The position numbers and the translations under genes are program-made. Source: Corythucha ciliata (Eukaryota > Arthropoda > Insecta > Hemiptera > Tingidae). Taken from it: 64,000 nucleotides of DNA. Below are positions 47,451-57,032 of the stretch, piece by piece (position 1 is the first letter of the stretch; every line of letters begins with the position of its first letter). The notes below the pieces were generated by a model that saw only the letters and a program-made list of their open reading frames with translations, did no database searches and had not been told where the DNA came from. The stretch is from positions 38,607,253-38,671,252 of the forward strand of contig CM075939.1 in NCBI GenBank assembly GCA_038030265.1, read 5' to 3'.

Positions 47451-48082
47451 AAAGAGCATTTTGCCCGTTTGGTTTTTTCTAGGACCAAAGTTTCGCACAT
47501 CTGGCATGTCACAAACCAATTTAGCGTATAGTTGACATTTTAATGAGCCATTTTCGAGGAATTGGCGCGACGAATTTCGCGACGCTGGTTCACCTCAAAA
47601 GAGCAATTTCTCGGTTTTCACCGAAAACAAAATTTGCGCTTTTGATCCATTCAAAAAATAAATTAATTCGCGGTGTGCTCTTTTTTCAAAAAGAAATTCG
47701 TAAAAATACAAGTTCACGGCCGTGTAAAAAACAAAATGTCACGCCGCCGACCTATTCAGAGATGGCAATTTCTGTGGAGGAGCCAGTAGCGTTCCTACCA
47801 GGCCCGGATCTACGTAATTTTCGAGGGGGGAGCAGGCCTAATTTTTGGCGCCGAAAAACGAAGCAAACCTGTGGCCATCGAGGTCTGGTGCAATAGAACT
47901 AGCTACGCTTTGTGCCATTTCCAGGCCGTTGGTCAAATTGGGGGTGGTGGGAGGGATGTAGATCACGTCTATCGGCCTTGCTGGAGGTAGCTGGTAACAC
48001 GCAGTTATATGTTGGGGTGGGTATCAGGGTACGCTAGCATGCCAGGGTATGGAGAAAGCAGGCGAACTGGAAGACTGCGTAG
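47451..48082. other. Weak array remnants and a CAGGCCCGGATCTACG end
   Basis: About 47460-47760 has loosely periodic text (AATTCGCG, TTTTTTC) that may be an eroded array. At 47799 CAGGCCCGGATCTACGTAAT begins, followed by TTTTCGAGGGGGGAGCAGGC. The same block is at 50001 in the same orientation, so these are two left ends of one family. No right end was found. Confidence 0.45.
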
Positions 48083-48904
48083 CACGGCCGTTTCTAGCCC
48101 TCGCGGGGCCCCTAGGCGAGAACTATCGGGGAGCCCCCTAGCAGCCGGTGGAGACGTTCAGAAATTGCATGCTTTCCTCTACAAAAAAAATGGCTTAGGT
48201 AATCCCACAAAAAACCGGATAAGCTGACTACAGTCGCACCAAGAAATGAAGATTTTCGCGCCTTAAAAATGACTAAACTTACTATACATATACGACCTAA
48301 AAATAGCAAAATTGGCGATTGTCGCTCTAATAGTAGCCAAACTGACTTCTCGTGCCTTATAAATTGCTAGACGTACGGTGAACGAGCCATGAAAATACCT
48401 GAAAAGTACATGATTCGCGCCCTAAAAATGGCTAAATCGACCATTCACGCACGAAAAGTGGCCTTGGCTTTCTGGATACTTGGCGTCCGAAAAACAGCTA
48501 AATTGGCTACACGCACTCTAAAAATGGCTAAAAACTGACGATTCGCACCCTAAAAATGCCTATACAGATGACTCCCGCTATGAAAATGGCAAAAGCGCGC
48601 CCAAAATGGCCAAAACTGAGCTGAATTCTTCAAAACCCAAATTATTCGGATTTTTAGCTCTGTAAAACCCAAATTTCCCAGAATTTCTCTCCATTAAAAA
48701 TCATTATTTTCTAGGCTTGGGCATTTTAGAACATAATTTTTAATCGTTTCAACAGAAGTGCCTCAAAATTGTAAAAATTAAGCCGAGGTGTAACTCCTGA
48801 ACGATTATTTTGTAATTATTTTTATTCCAAGCTGGCCCCCCCCCCCACGGGTCAGGGCCCCTAGGCGGTCGCCTACCCTGCCTACCCCCTAAAAACGGCC
48901 CTGC
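48083..48904. mobile_element. ~820-bp TIR element carrying a C-type array
   Basis: The left end is CACGGCCGTTTCTAG and the right end reversed is GCAGGGCCGTTTTTAG. Both ends have a CTAGGCG/GGGGCCCC block just inside. The flanks CTGCGTAG (48075-48082) and GTGCGTAG (48905-48912) match at 7 of 8 bases, compatible with an aged hAT-like duplication. The interior (about 48200-48620) is a C-type ~30-bp array, and no transposase frame is present. Confidence 0.6.
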
Positions 48905-49079
48905 GTGCGTAGGTACGTCAGTCCCGAACCAGTTGATAGGGATGGCAGGGGACTTAGGATTAAAAGAAGCCCGCATGTGGGCGTTCACGAACGACCATGC
49001 GCACTCGAGGAGTTGGGGTTCAACGTCACCTGAATCTCAACAATATCGTCCAACAAAGGGTGATGTACTATGGTATAGC

Positions 49080-49610
49080 AATGAGTAGTGCTATTTTATT
49101 AATTTAAACCGCGAATTAGCGCTTTTTCTGCATCTTATCTGCGAAGAAGCCATTTTCTAAATTTGAGCAAGCCTTTAAGGTAAGCCTTTTTTCAAAATTT
49201 TACCCGAGAATTGGCACTTTTTCTCAATTTCATCCGAATTACGTTCAGCGAATTGGTGGCGACTTCTCTCAAATTTTTCTCCATTTTACTGTCGCAAAAT
49301 TGGCACTAGTAGCCGATGAATTGGCATTATTCTGAATTTTAGCCGCCAGCCAGTGTTTTTCTCCATTTAAGCAGTGAGTTTGTGCATATTCCCGATTAGC
49401 GATTTAGCGAGTTTTGTCTTTTTTAAGCCGCAATGTTGTGCTTTTCCTCTATTTTGGACGCAAAATTGGCAAAAAAGCCGCGAATTGACATTTTACTCAA
49501 TTTAATAGCGGCGAATGAGCGCTTTCTCCTTACTATACCCGTAAATTAGCTGATTTTCTCAATTTCATTGGTGGATTACTAATTTTTCTCCATCTTAGAA
49601 TAGGAAACCC
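49080..49610 (-). repeat. A-type array, minus arm of an inverted pair
   Basis: Monomers read GCGAATTAGCGCTTTTTC and CAATTTTAGCC on plus, so the A core is on the minus strand. About 30 bp later (49640) the array flips orientation. Confidence 0.75.
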
Positions 49611-49639
49611 CGTTCACGCCTATAATTCAGAAAAAATGA

Positions 49640-50000
49640 TATGTGCTCGCCTTGGGGGGGAAGTTCGTGACTAAAATTGAAAAATATCGGTAATCAATGG
49701 CTGAACGTAAAAACACAAAATACTAATTCGCGGCTGAAGTTGAGAAAAAAGCTTATTCGCGCAACAGAAGTAGAGAAAAACGATATTTCGAGGCTAAAAT
49801 TAAGGAAAAAGCTCTAATTCACGGTTAAAAATTGTGACAGAGCGCACACTCGTAAATAAACGTAAAAAAAACTTGCTAATTCGTGGCTAAAAATTAGAAA
49901 AAGCGGTAATTCGCCGCTAAAATTGAGAAAAAGTGCTAATTCACCAGTAATATTGACTAAAAGTGCTGATAATAATTGGTAATGTACGACTAAAAATTGA
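49640..50000 (+). repeat. A-type array, plus arm of an inverted pair
   Basis: Plus-oriented monomers (CTAATTCGTGGC, TAAAATTGAGAAAAAG) start right after a G-run and run up to the CAGGCCCGGGTCTACG end at 50001. With 49080-49610 they form a head-to-head pair. Confidence 0.75.
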
Positions 50001-50440
50001 CAGGCCCGGGTCTACGTCATTTTCGAGGGGAAGCAGGCCTAATTTGGCGCCCCTATTTGGTGCATCGTATCCTTATCCCCTCCCCTACCCCTCTCCTACC
50101 ATATCAATGTAGGAATTAGGATGTAAGACAACATATTTCAATAGAAAGAACCATTTTCGGTTTAAGGGGAAACGAAAAACGAAGCCCACAACGCTTGGAT
50201 GCAGTGGCACGCAAAAGCTGCTACAAGGCTGCTGGGATTGAAGGTAATCTAAAGAAGAGATGAAAAGATGTACGACGACAACACAATAAAGTGGATGTTG
50301 GAATTAGGAAGGAAACAATCCAAAGAATCCAGTAGGATTGTACAAGGCACCAGAAGCGCCGACACTATATCCAAGGTGTAGCAGAGCCGCTAGACCTCTC
50401 TTGGGGATGGGTGGTCCGTGATCGAGAAGGTGATAAATGA
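50001..50440. other. CAGGCCCGG-type element end and unexplained DNA
   Basis: It begins CAGGCCCGGGTCTACGTCAT and TTTCGAGGGG, as at 47799. The rest (50060-50440) is non-monomeric with no recognised gene. An old coding remnant is possible but not demonstrable. Confidence 0.4.
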
Positions 50441-51055
50441 CATTGAAGTCCACGTTTCAGGGCTTCGGAGGCTCAATTTCAACGTATTCACTGGAATAAT
50501 CAGTTTCCAGGCTACATGGAAACTTTCTAAGAAAAAATGACAATAACTTAGTAGAGAATAATTAATAGTTTAACAGTTTTAAACGTCGAAATCAATATTT
50601 TATAGGAAAAAATTGATAGTTTCTCCAACGAAATAGACTGTTTCCGGGACAAATGTTCATTATAGTTTCCGGGTTGAAATAGGCAGTTCCAAGGACGAAA
50701 TTAAGAGTTTACACGACAAAATTGAAAGTTTCAAGCATGAAAATGACAAATTTCCAAGACAAAATTGGCAGTTTCTCGAACGAAATAGGCATTTTCCGGG
50801 ACAATTGTCTCCAATTGTTTCCAGGACGAAATTGACAGATTTCGATTACAAAATTGACAGTTTTGAATGACAAAATTGACATTTCCAGGATGAAATTGGC
50901 AGTTTCAAAGACGAATTTGACGAACGATATTGGTAGTTTTGAACGACGAAACATTGTCACTCATAGGACGAAATTGATAGTTCCGAAAAAGAAATTGACA
51001 GTTTTGTATGAAGAAATTGACTGTTTTGATTGACGAAATTGACAGTTTCAGGGCA
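50441..51055 (-). repeat. D-type tandem array, inverted copy
   Basis: Units read GGACGAAATTGACAGTTTC, the reverse complement of the array at 33890-34830. Short open frames here are repeat-derived. Confidence 0.8.
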
Positions 51056-51720
51056 GCCACTATTAGGGCGTGAATATGACCGTTTGGCCATTTTATAGCG
51101 CAGATCAGTCGCAAATTAACCACTTTTAAGGGGGAAACCGCTTTTCGAAGAGTGAGAATGACCAGTTAGACCATTTTTAGAGCGAAACAGTTTGAAGATT
51201 TGGTGGTTTGCCATTTTAAAAGCGCGGATCGTCAGTTTTGCCATTTAAAAAGCACGTATCGTCAGTTTTGCCATTTTAAAAGCGCGGATCGTCAGTTTTG
51301 CCATGTTAGGGCACGAATGGTCATTTTTCAAGCGTGAATTGCCAGTTGGCTATTTCCAGAGCACTAATTGTCAGTTTAGACATTGACGCAAATCGTCAAT
51401 TTTATTATTAAGGTGCGCCAAAAATAGTCTATTTTGCTGTTTTTGGCCATTTTTAGCAAAACGAAGCGGAAATATTTTATGAAAACCTACGTAAGGTCAA
51501 TTTTTTTGGGGCACAGATCAGTCAGTTTAGCTACTTTCAAGTGGCGAATCGTCCCTGACGCTTTGCAAAGGGCGCAAACGACCAGTATGTAAATGACCAG
51601 CTTGAACATTTTTTGACACTTTGAAGGTTGAAATTTTTATGCCGTTGGGAGGTTTTGGTTATTTTAGGTTATGAATTGTCAGTTTAGCCATTTTGGGTGG
51701 CCTGCGGTGGTAAATCATCA
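51056..51720 (-). repeat. C-type tandem array with a recently amplified 30-bp triplet
   Basis: Degenerate C monomers. Three consecutive exact-length 30-bp units (51211-51240, 51241-51270, 51271-51300) each contain ATCGTCAGTTTTG; the first and third are identical apart from flank effects. It shows the monomer length directly and implies recent local amplification in an otherwise old array. Confidence 0.8.
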
Positions 51721-52620
51721 TTTTTGATGTTGGATTTTGGCGCCCCACGGATTTTTATGCAAATGGAAAACGCTACAATTCGCGTCTCATCGTGGGCCGC
51801 TAAAATTGCGAAGGCACACGACATGTGCCGTTATTGGACAAGTAAGTGGATAGAAGTTGGAAAAGAGCTAATATTGGTGCCCCCTTAAACCAGAACAAAA
51901 TTGGAAGTAACGCTAATTTGGGGCTGAAACTGAGATAAATGGCTAATTCACTGCTGAAATTATTGAGAAAAATCTCTTAGCGTTTTACATTTACATACCA
52001 TTCTACGCCAGAGCAATTTATTTCCGCCCGTCTTCTCCTTTAACATATGTTTTAATTAAGAGAGAACGAGTGGAAACGAGCTGCTCTAGAGCAGTATTTT
52101 ATGTAAATGGAAATCACTAACAGATTCACGGAAAGAAGAGAGAAAAAGTGCTAAATCACGATAAAATTAAGAAAAATACATAGCTATTTCGCGATGTAAA
52201 ACGTTACTTCGCAACTAAAATTGGGGAAAAGCTCTAAAATCGCGGATAAAGTGGAAAAAAAGTAATTCGCAGTAATTACTAAATTAGAAATTAGTAATTA
52301 CAGCATTTACGAAACGCGCTAATTTACGGATAAATTAGTGAAAAATCGATAATTCACCGATAAAATTGAGAAAAACCGTTGATTCGCGGCAAAAATTGGA
52401 AAACAAAACTCTCACTCATGGCTCTCTAGGAGTCTAAATTAGGTACAACGCTAATTAACGGCTAAAATCAAGAAGAAGTTATGGGGTTAAATTGAGAACA
52501 ATTTTACTAATTCACAGAAAAAAATTAAGTGAATGGCAAGTAGAGGTTTCCGGAGGCAACTTCGTGGCTAAAATTAGAAAATATGTATAGCGGTAATTCA
52601 CTTGAACACCACGAAATAGG
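51721..52620 (+). repeat. A-type tandem array, plus orientation
   Basis: About 51721-51880 is transitional. A monomers (TAAAATTGAGAAAAA) then run to about 52600, ending with the anchor GGAGGCAACTTCGTGGC near 52552. A miniature element interrupts the array at 51977-52120. Confidence 0.75.
51977..52120. mobile_element. MITE related to the 3091 and 11528 copies (copy 3)
   Basis: The left end TTAGCGTTTTACATTTACAT pairs with the right end, reversed TTAGTGATTTCCATTTACAT. An internal CCGTCTTCTC..GAGAGAACG pair parallels the inner repeat of the other copies. It is diverged and sits in an A array. Confidence 0.65.
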
Positions 52621-52954
52621 TTTTTTAATAATTTAACTGTAACGTTTACGGAGCGGACTGCAAAATCTCCCTAATAGCTACCCCACTCGACTTTGTTTGT
52701 AATAGAAAAAGAATATTTCCCTTCTCGACGATAAGAAAAGCATGATCCGACACTAACAATTCGTGGCCCTTTGCTCTCTTGTTAAAACAACATAATAATA
52801 TATTTTCTTTTTCATCAAATTATTCCTGTTAACATATCGCTCTCAGTTTAAAATAATGTTCCAGCGGTAAATGATCAGTTCAGACTACTGTGACCGGCTT
52901 GAGCGATACCCTCACAATAAAATTAAATTGTGACGTTGGTTTCTCAAAACCATA
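52621..52954. other. Non-array DNA upstream of the zinc-finger frame
   Basis: About 330 bp without monomers lies between the A array and the zinc-finger ATG. It should hold the promoter or upstream exon if that gene is real. No TATA box is obvious; GATCAGTTCAGAC (52878) contains a TCAGT initiator-like motif. Confidence 0.35.
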
Positions 52955-53305
52955 ATGAATAAGTTTACATGTCATTATTGTGGGTTCGAGTGCTCACTGA
53001 GGAGCGAATTTTATCATCATATTCTTCGAACGCACAAACGTAGGACGTCCTTCGAATGCCCAAACTGTCAGTTTAAATGCGACAGAGAGAGTGAACTTAA
53101 TGAACATCTTCAAACACACGCCTCCGCCAAGAAACGATTCAAATGCACCCTCTGTGAGTACAGGGCCGCTCAAAAGGTCACCCTTGCTAACCATCTTCGA
53201 ACGCACACAGGCGAGAGACCCTTCAATTGTCCACACTGTGACTACAAGGCCACTCAAAAGAACAATCTTGTTAGACATATTCGAGTGCACCACACCGGCC
53301 AGTAA
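52955..53305 (+). CDS. C2H2 zinc-finger protein, 116 aa
   Basis: The frame encodes four tandem C2H2 fingers nearly end to end: FTCHYCGFEC..HHILRTH, FECPNCQFKC..HLQTH, FKCTLCEYRA..HLRTH and FNCPHCDYKA..HIRVHH. Fingers three and four are joined by the classical TGERPF linker. Such proteins bind DNA, and the CPHCDYKATQK style is common in arthropod zinc-finger families. An AATAAATAAA signal lies about 90 bp after the stop. Start is the first ATG; an upstream exon cannot be excluded. There is no effector domain, so it may be a short intact gene, a last exon, or a duplicated fragment. A arrays in opposite orientation flank it. Confidence 0.7.
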   Translation: MNKFTCHYCGFECSLRSEFYHHILRTHKRRTSFECPNCQFKCDRESELNEHLQTHASAKKRFKCTLCEYRAAQKVTLANHLRTHTGERPFNCPHCDYKATQKNNLVRHIRVHHTGQ

Positions 53306-53392
53306 GCCTTTTCTTGTCCACACAAATATTGAGGCTATAAATGCTCCTCAAAACTCCAGTATACAAATTCTTAACCATGTTTTCCAAATTGA

Positions 53393-53402
53393 AATAAATA
53401 AA
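53393..53402 (+). terminator. Polyadenylation signal after the zinc-finger frame
   Basis: Overlapping AATAAATAAA lies about 90 bp past the zinc-finger stop codon, a normal distance for a 3' untranslated region. Confidence 0.5.
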
Positions 53403-53529
53403 GACAGCAAATTTATGTTTCGTATCAATCTCCCGAAGCCCGCTACTGCACGTTAAACCGAAAAACCAACCTCGAATTAATTTCGAGTACATTGTATTTA
53501 TATAACGAACCTCTGAAGCCGGCAATTGT

Positions 53530-53827
53530 TAGAGCAGGGACCAGGGAATTATAGCACTTTATTCAGTTTGAGCTGAAAATTAGCGTTTAACTCAATATTA
53601 GCCGCAAAATAGCGGGTTTTTCTACATGTTTGCCACAAATTTTTTGTTCACCATACGCTGTGGATTAGCGATTTTTTCTCAGTTTTAGCCGCGAAATTGC
53701 GGGGTTTTCACCCATAGCCATAAATTGGTGCTTTTTCTCAAATTTTAGCCTCAAAGTGCCCCGCGGAACACGCGAATTAGCGTATTACCAATATTCAGCG
53801 TAAATTAAAATGTTGTAAATTGAATTT
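53530..53827 (-). repeat. A-type array, left part of the target of the LTR element
   Basis: Minus-oriented A monomers (GTTTTTCTCAATATTAGCC style) run up to the LTR element. The array resumes at 57669 after the 3' LTR, so the retrotransposon inserted inside it. Confidence 0.75.
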
Positions 53828-53844
53828 TGTTGTGTATTAACATA

Positions 53845-54584
53845 AGATCAAAACACCAGTTGGAATTGTTGCCACAAATTTCGACGGGGAGGTCAAGGCG
53901 ATCCAGTTGGCGCTGGAGGAGTGTCTGAAACTGGAGCAAACCCCTGATATAGTAATCCTGGTCGATTCCCAAGCAGCCATCACAGCCGTTACAGGATCTG
54001 GACAATCCGGTGACTCCTCGACTGTCCGGGAGTGTAGGAGATTGGCGGATGTACTGCTTAGAAAAGGTAGCCGTTTGACAATCCAGTGGGTGCCCTCTCA
54101 TTGTGGCCTGTTTGGAAACGAGATGGCCGATCGGTTGTCAAAGGAAGGCTCGGAGATGTCCCAACCAACCATCCCAGTAACGCAGTATGCCGCAAGAAGA
54201 GATGCTCAAAGAAAGATTCTGGGGACCCTGGCTACTGAGCATGCTGAGCGCGCTGGAGGGAAGAAATGGGAATCCCTAGCAAGAAGTGGCGGTCAAATAC
54301 CAGCGGATCTTCCCAGGAAAGTTGGAGTTGCCTGCTTTCGCACATTGACCGGCCATGATTTTCTCCAGAAACATCTGCACAGGATAGGCGTGAAATCATC
54401 ACCAGATTGTGAATTGTGCGGGACCGGTGAAATGGACGGTGAACACCTCGAGACCTGCAGAGCTCTACAGGATGTGAGATCCACACTGACCGAAGATGAC
54501 GACCGCTTCCACCGGACTGCAAAACTTTACTGGGCTGCAAGAAGTCGGATGGCCGAAGTTGCCCCACCGACACGGCGTAGTTGA
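53845..54584 (+). pseudogene. RNase H and C-terminal zinc motif of a non-LTR retrotransposon pol
   Basis: The frame is open from the truncation point to the stop at 54582-54584, with no authentic start. It shows RNase H features: the GEVKAI glutamate, ILVDSQAAI with the catalytic aspartate, and WVPSHCGLFGNEMADRLSK. The first catalytic aspartate region is lost by truncation. A CX2C-X8-H-X3-C motif follows near the end (CELCGTGEMDGEHLETC), as in arthropod elements of the I/Jockey group that encode RNase H. The undisrupted frame implies a fairly recent insertion. Confidence 0.85.
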
Positions 54585-54599
54585 AAAAAAAAAAAAAAA
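53845..54599 (+). mobile_element. 5'-truncated non-LTR retrotransposon inserted in the 5' LTR
   Basis: The 12-bp duplication TGTATTAACATA flanks it exactly (53833-53844 and 54600-54611). It ends in a run of 16 A. The body is the 3' end of an ORF with an RNase H domain. Truncation at the 5' end, poly-A tail and a 12-bp duplication are hallmarks of target-primed reverse transcription. It is only 755 bp long and cannot be autonomous. Confidence 0.92.
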
Positions 54600-54632
54600 T
54601 GTATTAACATATGCTTTGATCGTTCAGTTTAT

Positions 54633-54772
54633 GGCCCCTTTTACACGAGTAAGTTTTTTGATCAAAGTAGCCATTTTGAAAAAAATTCACAGATGTTCCC
54701 TGCCTCAAATTGTCTGTTTGTGATCAGATTGAACATATTTTTGAACAAAAAACATACTCGGTAAAAGGGGCC
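54633..54772. mobile_element. PIF/Harbinger-like MITE in the 5' LTR (copy a)
   Basis: The ends are GGCCCCTTTTACACGAGTAAG and a right end that reads GGCCCCTTTTACCGAGTATG in reverse. The 3-bp direct repeat TAT flanks it (54630-54632 and 54773-54775). A second copy of almost the same length and sequence lies at 55093-55233. A 3-bp duplication with GG-starting ends fits PIF/Harbinger. Non-coding. Confidence 0.82.
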
Positions 54773-54841
54773 TATTAAATGGTTCACAAAGTCATGTGGA
54801 AAACCAAGTCCTCAGACTCGAAGAAAAAAATGTTTTTTTAT

Positions 54842-55075
54842 TTTGGGTTGGGATTTTTGCTCCCGTTAAGAATAAAAAAGGAGAAAACCCGCCAAATACA
54901 AAAATTATTATATTTATTTTCGGTTTGAAGTTGTAGCGTGATATCTATCTTGATACCATATGTTTTTTTCATCACTCAACTTTTGTATAATTTTTGAATT
55001 TAGCGGGTAATCTATTTTCATACTAGAGCATCGCAACGTATCGGGAGCAAAAATCCCATGATCCCAACCCACGAA
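54842..55075. repeat. Imperfect foldback inside the hAT element
   Basis: GGGTTGGGATTTTTGCTCCC on the left pairs with a block near 55047-55075 that reads GGGATTTTTGCTCCC in reverse. Inside, ACCCGCCAAATACAAAAATT pairs with a block reading ACCCGCTAAATTCAAAAATT in reverse. It may be an older MITE or part of the hAT interior. Confidence 0.6.
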
Positions 55076-55092
55076 CCGCTTCATCTTTTTAA

Positions 55093-55233
55093 GGCCCCTT
55101 TTACACAAGTAAGTTTTTTGAACAAATTAGCCATTTTGAAAAAAATTGACAGATGTTCCCTGCCTCAAATCGTCTGGTTGTGATCAGATCAAACATATTT
55201 TTGAACAAAAAACTTACTCGTTTAAAACAGGCC
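55093..55233. mobile_element. PIF/Harbinger-like MITE nested in the hAT element (copy b)
   Basis: Starts GGCCCCTTTTACACAAGTAAG and ends in AACAGGCC. The 3-bp TAA duplication is at 55090-55092 and 55234-55236. It is closely similar to copy a (54633-54772), including TGTTCCCTGCCTCAAAT and GTGATCAGAT. TAA matches the TWA preference of PIF/Harbinger elements. Confidence 0.85.
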
Positions 55234-55258
55234 TAACATACAAATAATACAAAGTTTA

Positions 55259-56035
55259 GGCCCGTATTCATAGTCGTCACTTGTGTTGAGTATTTACTTA
55301 TTTCGATTCAAAACAGATGTCTCAATAGACGATTTCCACGCATGCGCTCTCCAGTCCTACTTCAACAGTTTTGCAACCCGCTTAGGCCAGGTTATGGGTT
55401 ACTCTTGTCTTGTGCTGTGTAAAGTGAATTTATTTTTCTCTCGTTCCCGTCAAACTAAAAGCACATTTGCAGTTATTCAATTCTGATTTTATTCTTCAGC
55501 CTCCGTCTCACGAAACGTATCGATGAAAACTCGTCGTTCCAGGGGCACCTTAACACGAAGTCCCATCATAGTTGCGCATTTATCACACTCCTTCACATGT
55601 ACTTTCTCTTCACTTTTTCCTCAATTTGGGACGTTTTCAGTCAAGTGCCGGTAAGGTTGAGGGAAAGGGATAAATTTAGTAGCTGGGTCAAAACCAGGTC
55701 GACCCGGAATGGAAGAACTCTTACAGTCACTGAAGCAGCAGTAGTATCGCATTTTTCTGACTTTAGACGAGAAGCACGCGAAGGAAGTGTAATTGCAGAC
55801 ACGAAATAAACGAAAAACTCAAAAATCATGTAGTATTTGAAACCGAAATACACTCGTAGTAATGCTAGTAATGTAAAAAAAAATACTGTTAAAGAGGCTC
55901 TAGGAACTAGAAATAAACCCATAACCTGCAGTTCTAAACCTTCGCTTTTTCCACGGAAATCGTCTATTATTAGAACGACCGATTTGAAGCCACTTAAGTA
56001 AATACTCAGTTTGAGTGACGTCTATGAATACGGCC
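55259..56035. mobile_element. Long-TIR element nested in the hAT element
   Basis: The left end GGCCCGTATTCATAGTCGTC mirrors the right end, which reads GGCCGTATTCATAGACGTC in reverse. The inverted arms remain alignable for about 125 bp (GAGTATTTACTTA, ATAGACGATTTCC, CAGGTTATGGG). The middle (55400-55880) has no recognisable transposase, and the frame at 55597-55809 has no domain. The flanks (GTTTA and ATTGA) show no clear duplication, so the superfamily is unassigned. Confidence 0.7.
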
Positions 56036-56116
56036 ATTGATGACTTGGTTTTCCACATGACTTTGATGGTTCATGACAAATACGTGTACGTGAATATATA
56101 AAACTGGCTAACGAGG

Positions 56117-56998
56117 ATGAGTTCACGAAATAAAAAGGCGAGTTTGCCATTTTCGAGCGATGCTTCGTCGAAGAAGGAAGAGAATAGATCGTTCAATGTA
56201 AAAATTCCTTCGTTCGATGCCGAAGTAACCGACTGGATGGTGTACAGGCAAAGAATTCGAAAAATTTTTGATCTTCACAATGTTCTGGAGTCAAAATGGG
56301 TACTCTGTCTGTTGAGTGGCCTTGACGATGCGACCTACCGTAAATTGTGGGATATGTGTGAGCCTTCAAAGCCGGAGTCCAAGTCGTTTGATGATTTACA
56401 GAAAATTTTAGACGGATTGTTTCAATCCGCGCCTCATGAAATCACTGAAAGAATTAAATTTCAGGTGCGGTCTCAAACAGAAGTCGAATCGGTTCAGGAC
56501 TTTTACGCCGATTATCCAGGTATTGCCAATTTCCTAGCAATTGGTTGAAGGAAGCGTTGTGTACACAGTTCGTTGCGGGCGTTAGAAACGACGATCTTCG
56601 CGTACTCTTGTTAAGTCAGAAGGATGTCACTGTTACCCAGGCGCTGGAAATTTCTACAGCTTATGAATTAAATCGGAAAAACGCCAAGGTTTTGCGGAGT
56701 TTTTCACCAAATGAATCCGAATTAGATCGTTTAACATCGGTTAGTAGGAGTAAGTTTTCTAAACCTTTGAGCTTGAGTAGTAAAGAAAACAAGGAATGCT
56801 CCGAAGCAAAGAAATCTCGTTGCATACGTTGTGGTATTGTTGGACACTCAGATTTCTAATGCCGTTTCAAGACGGCTACATGTTTCAGGTGCAAGGAACC
56901 GGGTCATTTATCACGCGCATGTCCTAATCGGTCACCAAATTCAAGGAAAATGAAAAACATTGAAGAAGTTGGAGATGATGAAGGAAATGACTTGTAGG
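56117..56998 (+). pseudogene. Gag of the mag-like element, broken
   Basis: The reading starts MSSRNKKASLPFSSDASSKK and contains gag matrix/capsid-like text (DWMVYRQRIRKIFDLHNVL, YRKLWDMCEP). It breaks by frameshift near 56545, resumes in another frame, then meets a stop (56857-56859) inside the first CCHC zinc knuckle (CIRCGIVGHSDF..C). The second knuckle, CFRCKEPGHLSRAC, is intact. Two tandem CX2CX4HX4C knuckles are typical of Ty3/Gypsy gag. At least two lesions make it non-functional. Confidence 0.85.
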
Positions 56999-57032
56999 CC
57001 ACAAGGGAACGTGAAGTTAACAAAGTCAGGCC

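Larger units (their letters stand above)
54787..56065. mobile_element. 1279-bp non-autonomous hAT element in the 5' LTR
   Basis: Perfect 24-bp terminal inverted repeats begin CAAAGTCATGTGGAAAACCA at both ends. The 8-bp duplication ATGGTTCA flanks it (54779-54786 and 56066-56073), and its bases are LTR sequence, as the intact 3' LTR shows. CAAAG fits the hAT YARNG rule. There is no transposase. It contains a foldback (54842-55075), a MITE (55093-55233) and a long-TIR element (55259-56035). Confidence 0.93.

Noticed and set aside
53907..53909. Start codon for the RNase H frame
   Set aside because: The codon is TTG and coding similarity extends upstream to the truncation point, so it is a 5'-truncated fragment with no start.
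54232..54573. Minus-strand frames opposite the RNase H region
   Set aside because: The plus strand carries RNase H motifs in an unbroken frame; the antisense frames have none.
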